Positions 29,975 to 37,994 are shown, numbered from the stretch's first letter. The stretch is 64,000 bases of DNA from Pseudomonadota bacterium (GCA_021851875.1 JAJZQI010000002.1:62001-126000), one strand, 5' to 3'. Numbers and translations are program-made. The notes: a model not told the origin generated them from the sequence alone.

Positions 29975-31393
29975 GTGAAAACACGACTAAGAACATTTAG
30001 CTTACTTTTCTGCTTAACCCTATTTTCTTCGCTCAGCCAGGCCGACGATATGGCGGTCCAGGCAAGTCAGACGGCTGTGGCGGCCGTCAGCGGTGAAGCC
30101 GCATCCACCCCGGTTGTTGTGAGCAGCGAAAACAAGCCGGCCCCGGCAGCTCCGGCCGCCCCCGCCACGCCCGCCGAACCGCAACCCAAGCTGGACAGCG
30201 GCAACACGGCCTGGATGCTGGCAGCGACCGCACTGGTTCTGCTGATGACCATTCCCGGTCTGGCGCTTTTCTACGCCGGCATGGTGCGCAAGAAAAATGC
30301 CCTGGCCACCATGATGCAAAGTTTTGCCGTCACCGCGCTGGTCAGTGTTCTCTGGGTGGTGGCCGGCTATAGCCTGGCCTTCACCGAAGGCACCCCTTTC
30401 ATCGGCAGCCTTGACCGCTTCATGCTTGACGGCATGGAACTGCATAGCCTGTCCGGCACCCCCGGAGCCAACATCCCCGAATCGGTCTTCATGATGTTCC
30501 AGATGACCTTCGCCATCATCACACCGGCCCTCATCGCCGGCGCCTTTGCCGAACGGATGAAATTTTCCGCCATGCTCTGGTTCATGGGCCTGTGGTCGCT
30601 GGGTATTTATGCGCCCATTGCCCACTGGGTATGGGGCCCGCATGGCTGGCTGCTGGACAAGGGGATTCTGGACTACGCCGGCGGCACCGTCGTGCATATC
30701 AACGCCGGCTTCGCCGGTTTGGCTGCCGCCATCGTGCTGGGCAAGCGTGTTGGCTTCGGCAGCGAACCGATGGCGCCGCACAACCTGACGCTGACCATCA
30801 CCGGCGCGGCCCTGTTGTGGGTGGGCTGGTTTGGTTTCAATGCCGGCTCCGCCGTCGCCGCCGATGAGCGTGCCGGCATGGCCATGGCGGTCACCCAGAT
30901 CGCCACGGCCGCCGCCGCGCTGTCCTGGATGTTTGCCGAATGGCTCAGCAAAGGCAAGGCCAGCGTGCTCGGCATCGCCTCCGGTGCCGTAGCAGGCCTG
31001 GTAGCCATCACCCCGGCCTCGGGCTTTGTCGCTCCCGGCAGCGCCCTGCTCATCGGCATTGCCGCCGGGGTGATCTGCTACTGGAGCGCCACCTCACTCA
31101 AACGCATGCTGGGCATGGATGATTCGCTGGACGCATTCGGCGTGCATGGCGTTGGCGGCGTAGTGGGTGCCGTGCTCACCGGCTTTCTGGCCGCCGGCTC
31201 CATCGGCGGCACCGAAGGCAGCCTCGATCAGGTCGCCACCCAGCTGATCGGCGTAGGCGCCACCCTGGTATACAGCACCATCGGCTCCCTGATCATTCTC
31301 AAACTGGTGGATATCTTTATCGGTTTGCGTGTCAGCGAAGACGAAGAACGCGCCGGGCTGGACATTTCCCTGCACGGCGAGCACATCGACTAA
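29975..31393 (+). CDS. amtB: ammonium transporter AmtB with N-terminal signal peptide and Ala/Pro-rich extension
   Basis: Trimeric inner-membrane channel for ammonium. The 472-residue product starts at GTG 29975 (AAGGAAT seven bases upstream) with a signal peptide (about 1-23, FSLLFCLTLFSSLSQA) and then about 45 Ala/Pro/Val-rich residues that should be periplasmic. Eleven membrane helices follow, beginning NTAWMLAATALVLLMTIPGL. The pore twin His are in VVHINAGFAGLAAA and FGVHGVGGVVGA. The C-terminal tail (GLRVSEDEERAGLDISLHGE) is the usual GlnK-contact region. No glnK is adjacent; expression is predicted to be sigma-54 dependent. Confidence 0.95.
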   Translation: MKTRLRTFSLLFCLTLFSSLSQADDMAVQASQTAVAAVSGEAASTPVVVSSENKPAPAAPAAPATPAEPQPKLDSGNTAWMLAATALVLLMTIPGLALFYAGMVRKKNALATMMQSFAVTALVSVLWVVAGYSLAFTEGTPFIGSLDRFMLDGMELHSLSGTPGANIPESVFMMFQMTFAIITPALIAGAFAERMKFSAMLWFMGLWSLGIYAPIAHWVWGPHGWLLDKGILDYAGGTVVHINAGFAGLAAAIVLGKRVGFGSEPMAPHNLTLTITGAALLWVGWFGFNAGSAVAADERAGMAMAVTQIATAAAALSWMFAEWLSKGKASVLGIASGAVAGLVAITPASGFVAPGSALLIGIAAGVICYWSATSLKRMLGMDDSLDAFGVHGVGGVVGAVLTGFLAAGSIGGTEGSLDQVATQLIGVGATLVYSTIGSLIILKLVDIFIGLRVSEDEERAGLDISLHGEHID

Positions 31394-31549
31394 TCCTGCC
31401 GGGGCAGGCGGCGTGCCGCCTGCCCCAACGCCACAAAGAAGTGCGTCCGCCGCAGCCAGTCACCAAGATAGTGCACATCGCTTGAACGCACTGCCTCATT
31501 TTGTTCGATAAATTCCGCCAGCCGACACTCAACACCCCATTCAAGGCAT

Positions 31550-31565
31550 TGGCACAGCTTATGCT
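31550..31565 (+). promoter_or_regulatory. sigma-54-type promoter before the small unknown gene
   Basis: TGGCACAGCTTATGCT: the -24 TGGCAC is perfect, the -12 reads ATGCT (consensus TTGCT), and GG and GC are separated by exactly ten bases. The expected start is near 31577, 25 bases before the ATG. Confidence 0.65.
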
Positions 31566-31601
31566 TTAATTCTGTTCGAACCCGAGAAAGGCGGAGTTTC
31601 C

Positions 31602-31928
31602 ATGTCCAAGGAAAACGACAAATTTGTGCTGCAGACCCGTTTGTTTGTGATCATGCGCCGGGCGCTCACGCGCGTGATTGATCTTGAATATCTGCGTACC
31701 GACCGGAAATACGCCGAAATCATTCTGCAGCTGGCGGAAGACTCAAATGACGCAGACTTGCTTGATGTGGTGGCAAAACTGCGGCCATTGATGGACATCC
31801 CCAGTATCAAGCCGACAGCAGCGCCCTGTCCTGCAGCGGCAGCGCCTGCCGCCGCTGCGCCGGCCAGCAGCACCAGCCCGCAAGCCGCAGCCGGCGGGGA
31901 TAAGAAGTATATCGGCAGTCTGCGCTAG
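31602..31928 (+). CDS. small uncharacterised protein behind a sigma-54-type promoter
   Basis: A 108-residue protein that I do not recognise. Residues 1-66 are charged and probably helical (MSKENDKFVLQTRLFVIMRR, then LEYLRTDRKYAEIILQL); residues 70-100 are Ala/Pro/Ser-rich and probably disordered; the end is a short basic KKYIGSLR motif. No signal peptide or membrane segment. A GGAG ribosome-binding site lies five bases before the ATG and the codon use is like its neighbours, so I take it as real. It lies 208 bases after amtB and has its own sigma-54-type promoter, which suggests nitrogen-linked or flagellar control. Function unknown. Confidence 0.7.
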   Translation: MSKENDKFVLQTRLFVIMRRALTRVIDLEYLRTDRKYAEIILQLAEDSNDADLLDVVAKLRPLMDIPSIKPTAAPCPAAAAPAAAAPASSTSPQAAAGGDKKYIGSLR

Positions 31929-31940
31929 CGGACCGCCATT

Positions 31941-31977
31941 TGCCTTGCAGGAAAGCGCCCTCTGGCGCGGCAAGGCA
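31941..31977. repeat. two-tier hairpin between two convergent genes
   Basis: Outer eight-base-pair stem TGCCTTGC / GCAAGGCA (31941-31948 with 31970-31977) and inner GCGCC / GGCGC (31955-31959 with 31964-31968). No T run follows on either strand. It lies between the small unknown gene and the convergent recR. Confidence 0.5.
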
Positions 31978-32071
31978 TCCGACCAGCGGAACTGGGACGG
32001 CCTGCAAGAGGGGAACCGGATGAAGGCAAGGCGCCTCGTCCGGGCTTGTGGGAATTACCCCGGCAAGGCGA

Positions 32072-32674
32072 TCAGACGGAACGTCTTTCCAGCAGGGCCT
32101 GCGCGACCGTGCCGCTATCCACGTGCTCCAATTCACCGCCCACGGGTACGCCGCGCGCGATCCGGCTTATCTTGAGTCCGCTTGCGGCCAGCAGCTGGCT
32201 GATGTAGTGCGCCGTTGCCTCGCCTTCGGCAGTGAAACTGGTGGCGATCACCACTTCGCTCACATCGCCGTCGAGGGCCCGGCGGCTTAACCGGTCGAGG
32301 TTGATTTCCTTGGGCCCGACACCATCCAGCGGCGACAAGCGCCCCATCAGAACAAAATAAAAACCGTTGTAACATTGTGTCTGCTCGATGGTGAGCAGGT
32401 CGGCCGGCATTTCCACCACACACAGCACCGCGGCGTCACGGCGCGGCGAACTGCACAGCTCGCACACGGGCGTTTCGGAGAAGTTATTGCATTTCTCGCA
32501 GTGGTGTATGCGTTCCAAAGCCTGAGCCAGCGCCGCCGACAACTGCCGGGCGCCGGATGGGTCGCGTTGCAGCAGGTGGTAGGCCATGCGCTGCGCCGAT
32601 TTCGGCCCGACGCCGGGCAGGCAGCGCAGTGCCTGAATCAGGCTTTCCAGGCTGGAAGGCGTTTGTGCGGACAC
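32072..32674 (-). CDS. recR: recombination protein RecR
   Basis: RecR with RecO loads RecA at gapped DNA. The 200-residue protein has the helix-hairpin-helix ([20 protein letters not shown]), a four-Cys zinc finger ([16 protein letters not shown]), the Toprim domain with [19 protein letters not shown] and a C-terminal Walker-B-like part ([19 protein letters not shown]). It is last in dnaX-ybaB-recR, eight bases after ybaB, the usual order in proteobacteria. Confidence 0.95.
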   Translation of the reverse strand: MSAQTPSSLESLIQALRCLPGVGPKSAQRMAYHLLQRDPSGARQLSAALAQALERIHHCEKCNNFSETPVCELCSSPRRDAAVLCVVEMPADLLTIEQTQCYNGFYFVLMGRLSPLDGVGPKEINLDRLSRRALDGDVSEVVIATSFTAEGEATAHYISQLLAASGLKISRIARGVPVGGELEHVDSGTVAQALLERRSV

Positions 32675-32682
32675 GGCGGGTC

Positions 32683-33009
32683 TTAGAAAGGCATCTTGAA
32701 GCCGGGCGGCAGATTCAGGCCGGCCATGGCACCGCTCATGCGCTCCTGCGAGGTCGCCTCAATGCGGCGCACGGCGTCATTGACCGCTGCGGCAATCAGG
32801 TCTTCCAGCATATCCTTGTCGTCGGACAACAGGCTGTCATCGATGCTGACGCGCTTGACGTCGTGCTTGCCAGTCATCACCACCTTGACCAGACCGGCGC
32901 CCGCCTGGCCTTCCACTTCCATATTGGCCAGCTCTTCCTGCATGCGCTTCATGTCATCCTGCATCTTTTGCGCCTGTTTCATCAGGCCACCCAGACCACC
33001 CTTCATCAT
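32683..33009 (-). CDS. ybaB: YbaB/EbfC family nucleoid-associated protein
   Basis: A 108-residue DNA-binding protein that dimerises into a tweezers shape. It starts [20 protein letters not shown], the family signature, followed by the amphipathic helix and the core beta-sheet ([20 protein letters not shown]) and ends with a Gly/Pro-rich tail ([12 protein letters not shown]). It lies between dnaX and recR in the conserved order and is probably translated from the dnaX message. Confidence 0.95.
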   Translation of the reverse strand: MMKGGLGGLMKQAQKMQDDMKRMQEELANMEVEGQAGAGLVKVVMTGKHDVKRVSIDDSLLSDDKDMLEDLIAAAVNDAVRRIEATSQERMSGAMAGLNLPPGFKMPF

Positions 33010-33025
33010 GGCTCTTACTCCTTAC

Positions 33026-34696
33026 TCAATTCACCGGTTTAATCGACGCCTCATCGATGCGGGCATCAAACAATTCCACGCAGGCCCGCACCACCGGGTC
33101 CTGCTCGATCGCGGCCACGGCTTCCGCCTGGCGCGCTGCCTTTTCTCTTTGCACCAACTCATGCGGGGTATTGCCGCTGCCCTCGCCAACGCGAATCCGC
33201 ACCCGCTCGATACCCGACACCTCCTGCTGCAATGCGGCCGTCAGGCGCTCCACGAAGGTGGGATCGAGAAGATGTTTGTGCGCCGGCGGCACTTCCAGAA
33301 CAAGGCCGCCGCCATCATCGGCCACCGGTTCGCAATGCTGCGCCAGCATCCTGGCCATGCCGCCCAGTTTGAGTCGGCCGACCAGATTCGGCCAGTCGCC
33401 GTCATAAGCGGCTGATAGCGTTTTTGCAGGTTGACCAGGCTCCGGCGCTGCTGTACGTATCGGCTCGCAACGTTCGGACGGGACCGGCTCAATGGCGCTC
33501 GCCGCGCGTGCTGCAGTCGCCTCCGATGGTGGCTGTACTGACTGTTTTGACGGCTCAGGCTGTCGAATTAACGAAACGGCTGGAGTTTTTTTTTCAGCCT
33601 CGCCCTGCGGCACGCCGGGAACAAACGCCAGCATGCGCAGCAAGGCCATGCAGAAACCGGTGTAAGCATCCGGCGCCCACTCCATGTCACGTACCGAGGT
33701 AGTGGCAATCTGATAGAGCAGCTGCACGGTCTGGGCATCCAGCGCGTGCGCCAGACGCTCGATGTCGGCCCGCTCGGGTTCGTCAGCCGGCACGGCCTGC
33801 GGCGCCAGCTGCATCACGGCGATGCGCTGCAGCATCACCGCCAGCTCCTGCAGTGCCGCATCCAGCGCCACACTGCGCGCCTGCATGGTATCGGCTGCGG
33901 CCATCAGCGCCGTGCCGTCCTGCTGTGCCAGGGCATCCAGCAGGCGGAAAAGGTAATCGCGCGACACGGTGCCCAGCATGGCGTGCACCACGTCGGCCCG
34001 CACCGCTCCGTCGCCATAGGCAATGGCCTGATCCAGCAGGCTCAACGCATCGCGCATGCTGCCCTGAGCGGCATGCCCCAGCGCGACCAGCGCCGCTTCA
34101 TCCGCCGCCATGCCTTCCTGTTGCAGCACATTGGCCAGATGCTGCGCCACCAGCGCCGGCGGCATCTGCTTCAGACCGAACTGCAAACAGCGCGACAACA
34201 CCGTAACGGGAATTTTTTGCGGGTCGGTGGTTGCCAGGATAAATTTGACGTGCTCGGGCGGCTCTTCCAGCGTTTTCAGCATGGAATTGAAGGCGCCCTT
34301 CGACAGCATGTGCACCTCGTCGATCAGGTACACCTTATAACGCCCGCTGACGGGGGCGTACTGGGCGTTATCCAGCACTTCGCGCATGTTGTCGACGCCG
34401 GTATTGGAGGCGGCATCCAGCTCCAGCATATCCGGGAAACGACCGGCATCGATCTGCTGACAGGCGGCACACTGACCACAGGGGGTAACGGTAATGCCAC
34501 TTTCGCAGTTGAGCGATTTGGCGAAGATACGTGCCAGCGTGGTCTTGCCCACGCCGCGGGTGCCGGTAAACAGGTAGGCATGATGCAGGCGCTGCGCCGT
34601 GATGGCGTTCGACAGCGCCGTCACCACGTGATCCTGCCCTACCACCTGGGCAAACGTTTTGGGGCGCCATTTTCGGGCAAGTACCTGATAACTCAT
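33026..34696 (-). CDS. dnaX: DNA polymerase III subunits gamma and tau
   Basis: The clamp-loader ATPase. The 556-residue full-length (tau) product has Walker A GTRGVGKTT (45-53), a four-Cys zinc module (CESGITVTPCGQCAAC), the SRC motif (VTVLSRCLQF) and clamp-loader domains I-III to about residue 365. Then follow a disordered linker and a C-terminal domain for polymerase/DnaB contact. A run of nine A in the message at the domain III/linker border (33586-33594) could produce a short gamma form; see findings. E. coli tau is longer (643) because of its linker. First gene of dnaX-ybaB-recR, downstream of the 4.5S RNA gene. Confidence 0.95.
   Translation of the reverse strand: MSYQVLARKWRPKTFAQVVGQDHVVTALSNAITAQRLHHAYLFTGTRGVGKTTLARIFAKSLNCESGITVTPCGQCAACQQIDAGRFPDMLELDAASNTGVDNMREVLDNAQYAPVSGRYKVYLIDEVHMLSKGAFNSMLKTLEEPPEHVKFILATTDPQKIPVTVLSRCLQFGLKQMPPALVAQHLANVLQQEGMAADEAALVALGHAAQGSMRDALSLLDQAIAYGDGAVRADVVHAMLGTVSRDYLFRLLDALAQQDGTALMAAADTMQARSVALDAALQELAVMLQRIAVMQLAPQAVPADEPERADIERLAHALDAQTVQLLYQIATTSVRDMEWAPDAYTGFCMALLRMLAFVPGVPQGEAEKKTPAVSLIRQPEPSKQSVQPPSEATAARAASAIEPVPSERCEPIRTAAPEPGQPAKTLSAAYDGDWPNLVGRLKLGGMARMLAQHCEPVADDGGGLVLEVPPAHKHLLDPTFVERLTAALQQEVSGIERVRIRVGEGSGNTPHELVQREKAARQAEAVAAIEQDPVVRACVELFDARIDEASIKPVN
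33586..33594 (-). other. A9 slippery run inside dnaX
   Basis: Nine consecutive A in the dnaX coding strand (codons Glu-Lys-Lys-Thr). Both alternative frames stop quickly: the -1 frame at 33555-33557 (TGA) and the +1 frame at 33568-33570 (TAA), giving products of about 380 and 375 residues. The run is framed by GGCTG and CAGCC, which could pair over it. Confidence 0.65.
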
Positions 34697-34814
34697 GCGG
34701 GAGATTTTACCAGAATCGCCAGACGGATGCCCTGTGCGAATCGCGCATGACCAAATAAATCATTGCCGAAAAAATAAGGGGTGCGACTTGCCGCTGAAAA
34801 ACGGGGAATGGCGA

Positions 34815-34917
34815 GGGGTGGCGAGCCTTACCCCGGCACTTGCAACGAATAGCTGTGGCTGCTTCCTTCCGGACCTGACCAGGTTCACTACCGGGCAATG
34901 CGGGGAGACCCGCCCTA
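34815..34917 (-). ncRNA. ffs: 4.5S RNA (bacterial SRP RNA)
   Basis: The minus strand contains the universal SRP domain IV core GGTCAGGTCCGGAAGGAAGC with its paired flanks (GTGAACCT before, CAGCC after), inside a hairpin about 100 bases long whose ends are GGGCGGG and CCACCCC. Small SRP RNA with Ffh targets membrane proteins. It is directly upstream of dnaX, as in many proteobacteria. Exact ends are approximate. Confidence 0.93.
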
Positions 34918-34984
34918 GAATACTGCCTGAAAAAACAGACAGTCGGATATTATCGCCGACCGGGGCCGCCAAGTCAAAACGGCG

Positions 34985-36175
34985 TTAAGCGGCATGGGAA
35001 AATACCATGCCGCCCCACTCGCCGGTGCGGTGCAAACGCGCCTGATAGACGGCATCGATGATCCGCTCAACCGGCAACAGACCCGCCAGTCTGTTCTCGG
35101 CATCGAGCACGACAAGCGGCTGACCACCCGCCCGCCTGGCCAGACCAAATAAAACCATGACCGATTCATCCAGCTGGACGCTGACGAAATCCGTCCGCAT
35201 GATTTGCCCGGCCACCTCGGGCTTTTCCGAGTTCGGCCCCGGTGTCCGCTTGACCAGACCATGAAGTTTGGCTTGCCAGCTCGAATGAGGCATCGCGGCG
35301 GCGTGGCTGAGGAATTCGCTCTCCGACACCAGGCCAATGACACGTCGTGCGCGATCAACCACCGGCAAGGCAGGCGCGCCCGATTGCTGCAGGGCAAGCC
35401 ATACCTCTTCCAGTTCGCTGCCGAATTCCATCTGCGGCAGGTCGCGCAGCATCAGGTCCGAGCAGCGTTGTCCAGTCACGTCTCGATGCAGCGCGTGCTG
35501 CTCGGCCAAGCGGTAGATCAGCGCCAAGTCGTCACGACTCACATCCAGCACGGCATGCAATTCATTCAGCGCGGCATCGATATCTTCGGCCAGCACGGCC
35601 CCACCGGTCGGCTGCGCGCCGGAATCCTGCATCACGCTGTCGTTGCTGACTGCAGTGCTGCTGCGTTTTTCATACAAGCGCATCAGCCTGCCGTAAACCA
35701 GTGCCAGCGGCAGCAGCACCAGCACATTGAACAGCACCGGTACCGCCACGAAGGGATAGCCCGGCAGCAGGCCCTTATGCGCCAGCACCGCTGCCAGAGC
35801 CGTTGCCGCGCCGGGTGGGTGCAAACAGCGCAACTGGTACATGGCCAGCACGGCAAACGCCACCCCGAGTCCCACCGCACTGGGCTGATCGGATACCAGC
35901 GAGGCAACCAGCACACCGACCAGAGCCGACACCAAATGGCCGCCAAACAGCGGCCAGGGCTTGGCCATCGGGCTGTGCGGCACCACAAAAACCAGAAATG
36001 AACTGGCCGCAATCGAACCCATGAGCAAATGCCCCTGCTGTGGCATTCCGGCCAGCACATCGCCCAACAACCATATCAACCACAAGGCCAGGCCGGCAAA
36101 AACTGCGGCCAGCAGTCGCTGCGACCAGTCAACCGGAAGCAGCCAGCGTAAAGGCAAGGACAGGCGTTTCTTCAT
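34985..36175 (-). CDS. HPP-family membrane protein with two CBS domains
   Basis: A 396-residue protein. The N-terminal half (about 15-170) has five or six membrane helices and the family motif CLHPPGAATALAAVL (His-Pro-Pro). The C-terminal half carries a CBS pair: CSDLMLRDLPQMEFGSELEE starts the first, IMRTDFVSVQLDESVMVLF the second, joined to the membrane part by a linker. CBS pairs usually bind adenine nucleotides and gate transport. Some HPP proteins in plants and cyanobacteria carry nitrite. The ATG at 36175 is preferred over an upstream frame to 36379 because the extra residues look non-coding. It lies 281 bases past an NO-detoxification gene pair on the same strand. Confidence 0.8.
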   Translation of the reverse strand: MKKRLSLPLRWLLPVDWSQRLLAAVFAGLALWLIWLLGDVLAGMPQQGHLLMGSIAASSFLVFVVPHSPMAKPWPLFGGHLVSALVGVLVASLVSDQPSAVGLGVAFAVLAMYQLRCLHPPGAATALAAVLAHKGLLPGYPFVAVPVLFNVLVLLPLALVYGRLMRLYEKRSSTAVSNDSVMQDSGAQPTGGAVLAEDIDAALNELHAVLDVSRDDLALIYRLAEQHALHRDVTGQRCSDLMLRDLPQMEFGSELEEVWLALQQSGAPALPVVDRARRVIGLVSESEFLSHAAAMPHSSWQAKLHGLVKRTPGPNSEKPEVAGQIMRTDFVSVQLDESVMVLFGLARRAGGQPLVVLDAENRLAGLLPVERIIDAVYQARLHRTGEWGGMVFSHAA

Positions 36176-36456
36176 TTTCGACTCGGGGAGTGTGAATGCT
36201 TGTTTTCTTGTGCGCCCGCCGCAAACACAGGCAATACGGCAGCTGTTTGACTGTAAAACCGCCGGATTAGCGGAATGGACTCCTGCTCTGCGAGAAAGTT
36301 GCCTAAAAAACCGCAACACATTGTCAGCCCGCACAGCAAGGCATGCCCCCGCCGGTTGGCGACTTGCGCCGTACCGCACACGCCAAGAGCCAAAGGGTTA
36401 ACATGCCACCGGGCTCATGTGCTTACATCTTTACCTACGGCCTGTTCGGGATTTCC

Positions 36457-37422
36457 TTACGCCGAGACGGTAAAGGCATCGGCATAAATATCCTGCATGG
36501 CGGCGCCGGCCATGAAGGCGCGCTTGCGTGCCAGTTTGACCATTTCCGGATTGCCGCATAAAAACACGCGCCAGCCTTTCAGCTGCGGATGACGCTGCAG
36601 GGCTACATCCAGCGCCCGGCCAGCGGCATAACGGTCGCCCGACGCCTGTCCGGAAACACAGGGCACATAATGAAAATGCCCATATTCCGCCTGGAGCCGC
36701 TGCAGCTCCTCGCCCAGATAGAGGTCCGCGGCATCGCGCGCCCCGTGATACAGATGGATCGGACCGGTATGCCCATGGTGCAGGGCATCGCGAATAATGC
36801 CATACAAGGGGGCCAGCCCCGTTCCGGTGCCGATGAGCATCAAGGGTTGCTGCTGATCGTCCACAACATAAAAGCTGTCTCCCAGCGGCCCGGAGACCTC
36901 GATTTTATCTCCCTGCGACAACTCGTCATGTATCCAGCCTGACACTCGGCCATGCGGCAGACGGCGGACATGCAGAACCAGCTCATCCTCATGATGCGGG
37001 TGACTGGCCAGGGAATAGCAGCGGCTGATGTTGTCGTCACGGAAGAGATTGATAAACTGCCCCGGGCGATAGGCAAAACCCTCGGGGCGTTGTAATTTTA
37101 CTTGCACCAGATTCCGTCCGAGCGACTTGATACCGGTCACGGCAACCTGCAGACGCTCCATGATCGCTACGGGTCTGATATCAAGATTGTCCTGTGGGTG
37201 ACAAATACAGGGCAGGAAATACCCCTGCTCCCGCAAGGACGGTTTTAACGGCGCACTGGCCTGCTGCGGCACGCTGCCCGCAACGGCCTGCACCATGCAG
37301 GTCTGGCAGCTGCCATTGCGACAGGAGTGGGGATGTTCGATACCGTTACGCAGCAGGCACTCCAGTACCGTTTCATTTTCTGTGCAGGCAACTGCACGTC
37401 CGGAGTAGTTGATTTCGTACAT
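36457..37422 (-). CDS. ferredoxin-NAD(P)H reductase with N-terminal plant-type 2Fe-2S domain
   Basis: A 321-residue electron-transfer protein. Residues 1-85 are a [2Fe-2S] ferredoxin with cluster ligands in SCRNGSCQTCM and a later Cys near CICHP; residues about 90-190 are an FAD-binding domain (RPGQFINLF, RCYSLAS); residues about 190-321 bind NAD(P)H (IGTGTGLAPLYG, FLCGNPEMV). It resembles reductase subunits of oxygenases, but there is no oxygenase here. It is 11 bases downstream of a truncated haemoglobin gene, so the likely partner is that globin, reducing its haem for NO dioxygenation. That role is inference from context. Confidence 0.85.
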   Translation of the reverse strand: MYEINYSGRAVACTENETVLECLLRNGIEHPHSCRNGSCQTCMVQAVAGSVPQQASAPLKPSLREQGYFLPCICHPQDNLDIRPVAIMERLQVAVTGIKSLGRNLVQVKLQRPEGFAYRPGQFINLFRDDNISRCYSLASHPHHEDELVLHVRRLPHGRVSGWIHDELSQGDKIEVSGPLGDSFYVVDDQQQPLMLIGTGTGLAPLYGIIRDALHHGHTGPIHLYHGARDAADLYLGEELQRLQAEYGHFHYVPCVSGQASGDRYAAGRALDVALQRHPQLKGWRVFLCGNPEMVKLARKRAFMAGAAMQDIYADAFTVSA

Positions 37423-37433
37423 CCCCGGCCTCC

Positions 37434-37802
37434 TTAGCGACCCAGTACGTCGTTACGGGTGGATTCGCAAATCGCGGCCGCCTCGGCAATCAGTTCGGCC
37501 GGCACATTCAGCTCCTGCAGGGTCGCCGCCAGATTTTCCATCACGGCGTCGAAGTGCGCATCGTTCAAACCGCGCGCTACCAGATGGGCATGGCCACGAC
37601 GCATGTCTGCGCCGCTATAGTTGTTCGGGCCACCGAGCGCCATGGTAAGAAAGGCTTTTTGCTTGGCTGCCTGACGTTCCATATCGACAGCATCAAAAAA
37701 ATCACTGATGCGTTCGTCGCTCAACACCTTGCGGTAAAACACGTCTACTGCGGCATCCACTGCTGCCGTACCGCCGATTTTCTCAAACAGACTCTGACTC
37801 AT
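37434..37802 (-). CDS. glbN: group I truncated haemoglobin (GlbN)
   Basis: A 122-residue 2-over-2 globin. FEKIGGTAAVDAAVDVFYRKVL contains the distal Tyr at B10 (about Tyr23), shown here in parts; the proximal His is in RRGHAHLVARGL (about His71); the pattern HFDAVMENLAATLQELNVP is typical of cyanobacterial and proteobacterial group I. The distal His seen in Synechocystis GlbN (RAHQKAFL) is replaced (QAAKQKAFL), so the haem is probably pentacoordinate. Likely function is NO or O2 chemistry. Ribosome-binding site AGAGG. It is divergent from nsrR and under an NsrR-like operator. Confidence 0.93.
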   Translation of the reverse strand: MSQSLFEKIGGTAAVDAAVDVFYRKVLSDERISDFFDAVDMERQAAKQKAFLTMALGGPNNYSGADMRRGHAHLVARGLNDAHFDAVMENLAATLQELNVPAELIAEAAAICESTRNDVLGR

Positions 37803-37833
37803 CTCGTTCCTCTTTCTGCATTACCCGGTTAAT

Positions 37834-37857
37834 TAACATGTAAATAAAATATATCTT
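37834..37857. promoter_or_regulatory. NsrR-like operator, glbN side
   Basis: A 24-base AT-rich element whose minus-strand reading begins AAGATATATTTTATTTACAT. It is repeated inverted at 37894-37917 with 21 of 24 positions matching and each copy is itself an imperfect palindrome (AAGATATA near one end, TATRTGTT at the other), similar to NsrR sites (AAGATGYATTT-type). It lies about 32 bases before the glbN start and probably covers its promoter. Confidence 0.65.
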
Positions 37858-37868
37858 TTAAGACAATA

Positions 37869-37893
37869 ATTTCGGGGCAAAATGCCCCGAAAT
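37869..37893. repeat. perfect GC-rich hairpin between the two operators
   Basis: ATTTCGGGGCA (37869-37879), loop AAA, and its exact complement (37883-37893). An 11-base-pair stem placed between two inverted operator copies. Confidence 0.75.
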
Positions 37894-37917
37894 AAGATAT
37901 ATTTGTTTTATATGTTA
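37894..37917. promoter_or_regulatory. NsrR-like operator, nsrR side
   Basis: AAGATATATTTGTTTTATAT followed by GTTA: inverted copy of the element at 37834-37857. It lies 78-101 bases before nsrR. A possible nsrR promoter follows (TTGATT 37928-37933, 16 bases, TAGAGT 37950-37955). Suggests autoregulation. Confidence 0.65.
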
Positions 37918-37994
37918 TAGAGACAGTTTGATTCTGTCAAACTCGGTGCTAGAGTGGCGATGAGCAGAAATCAACTCTCCAACACAAGATCCGA

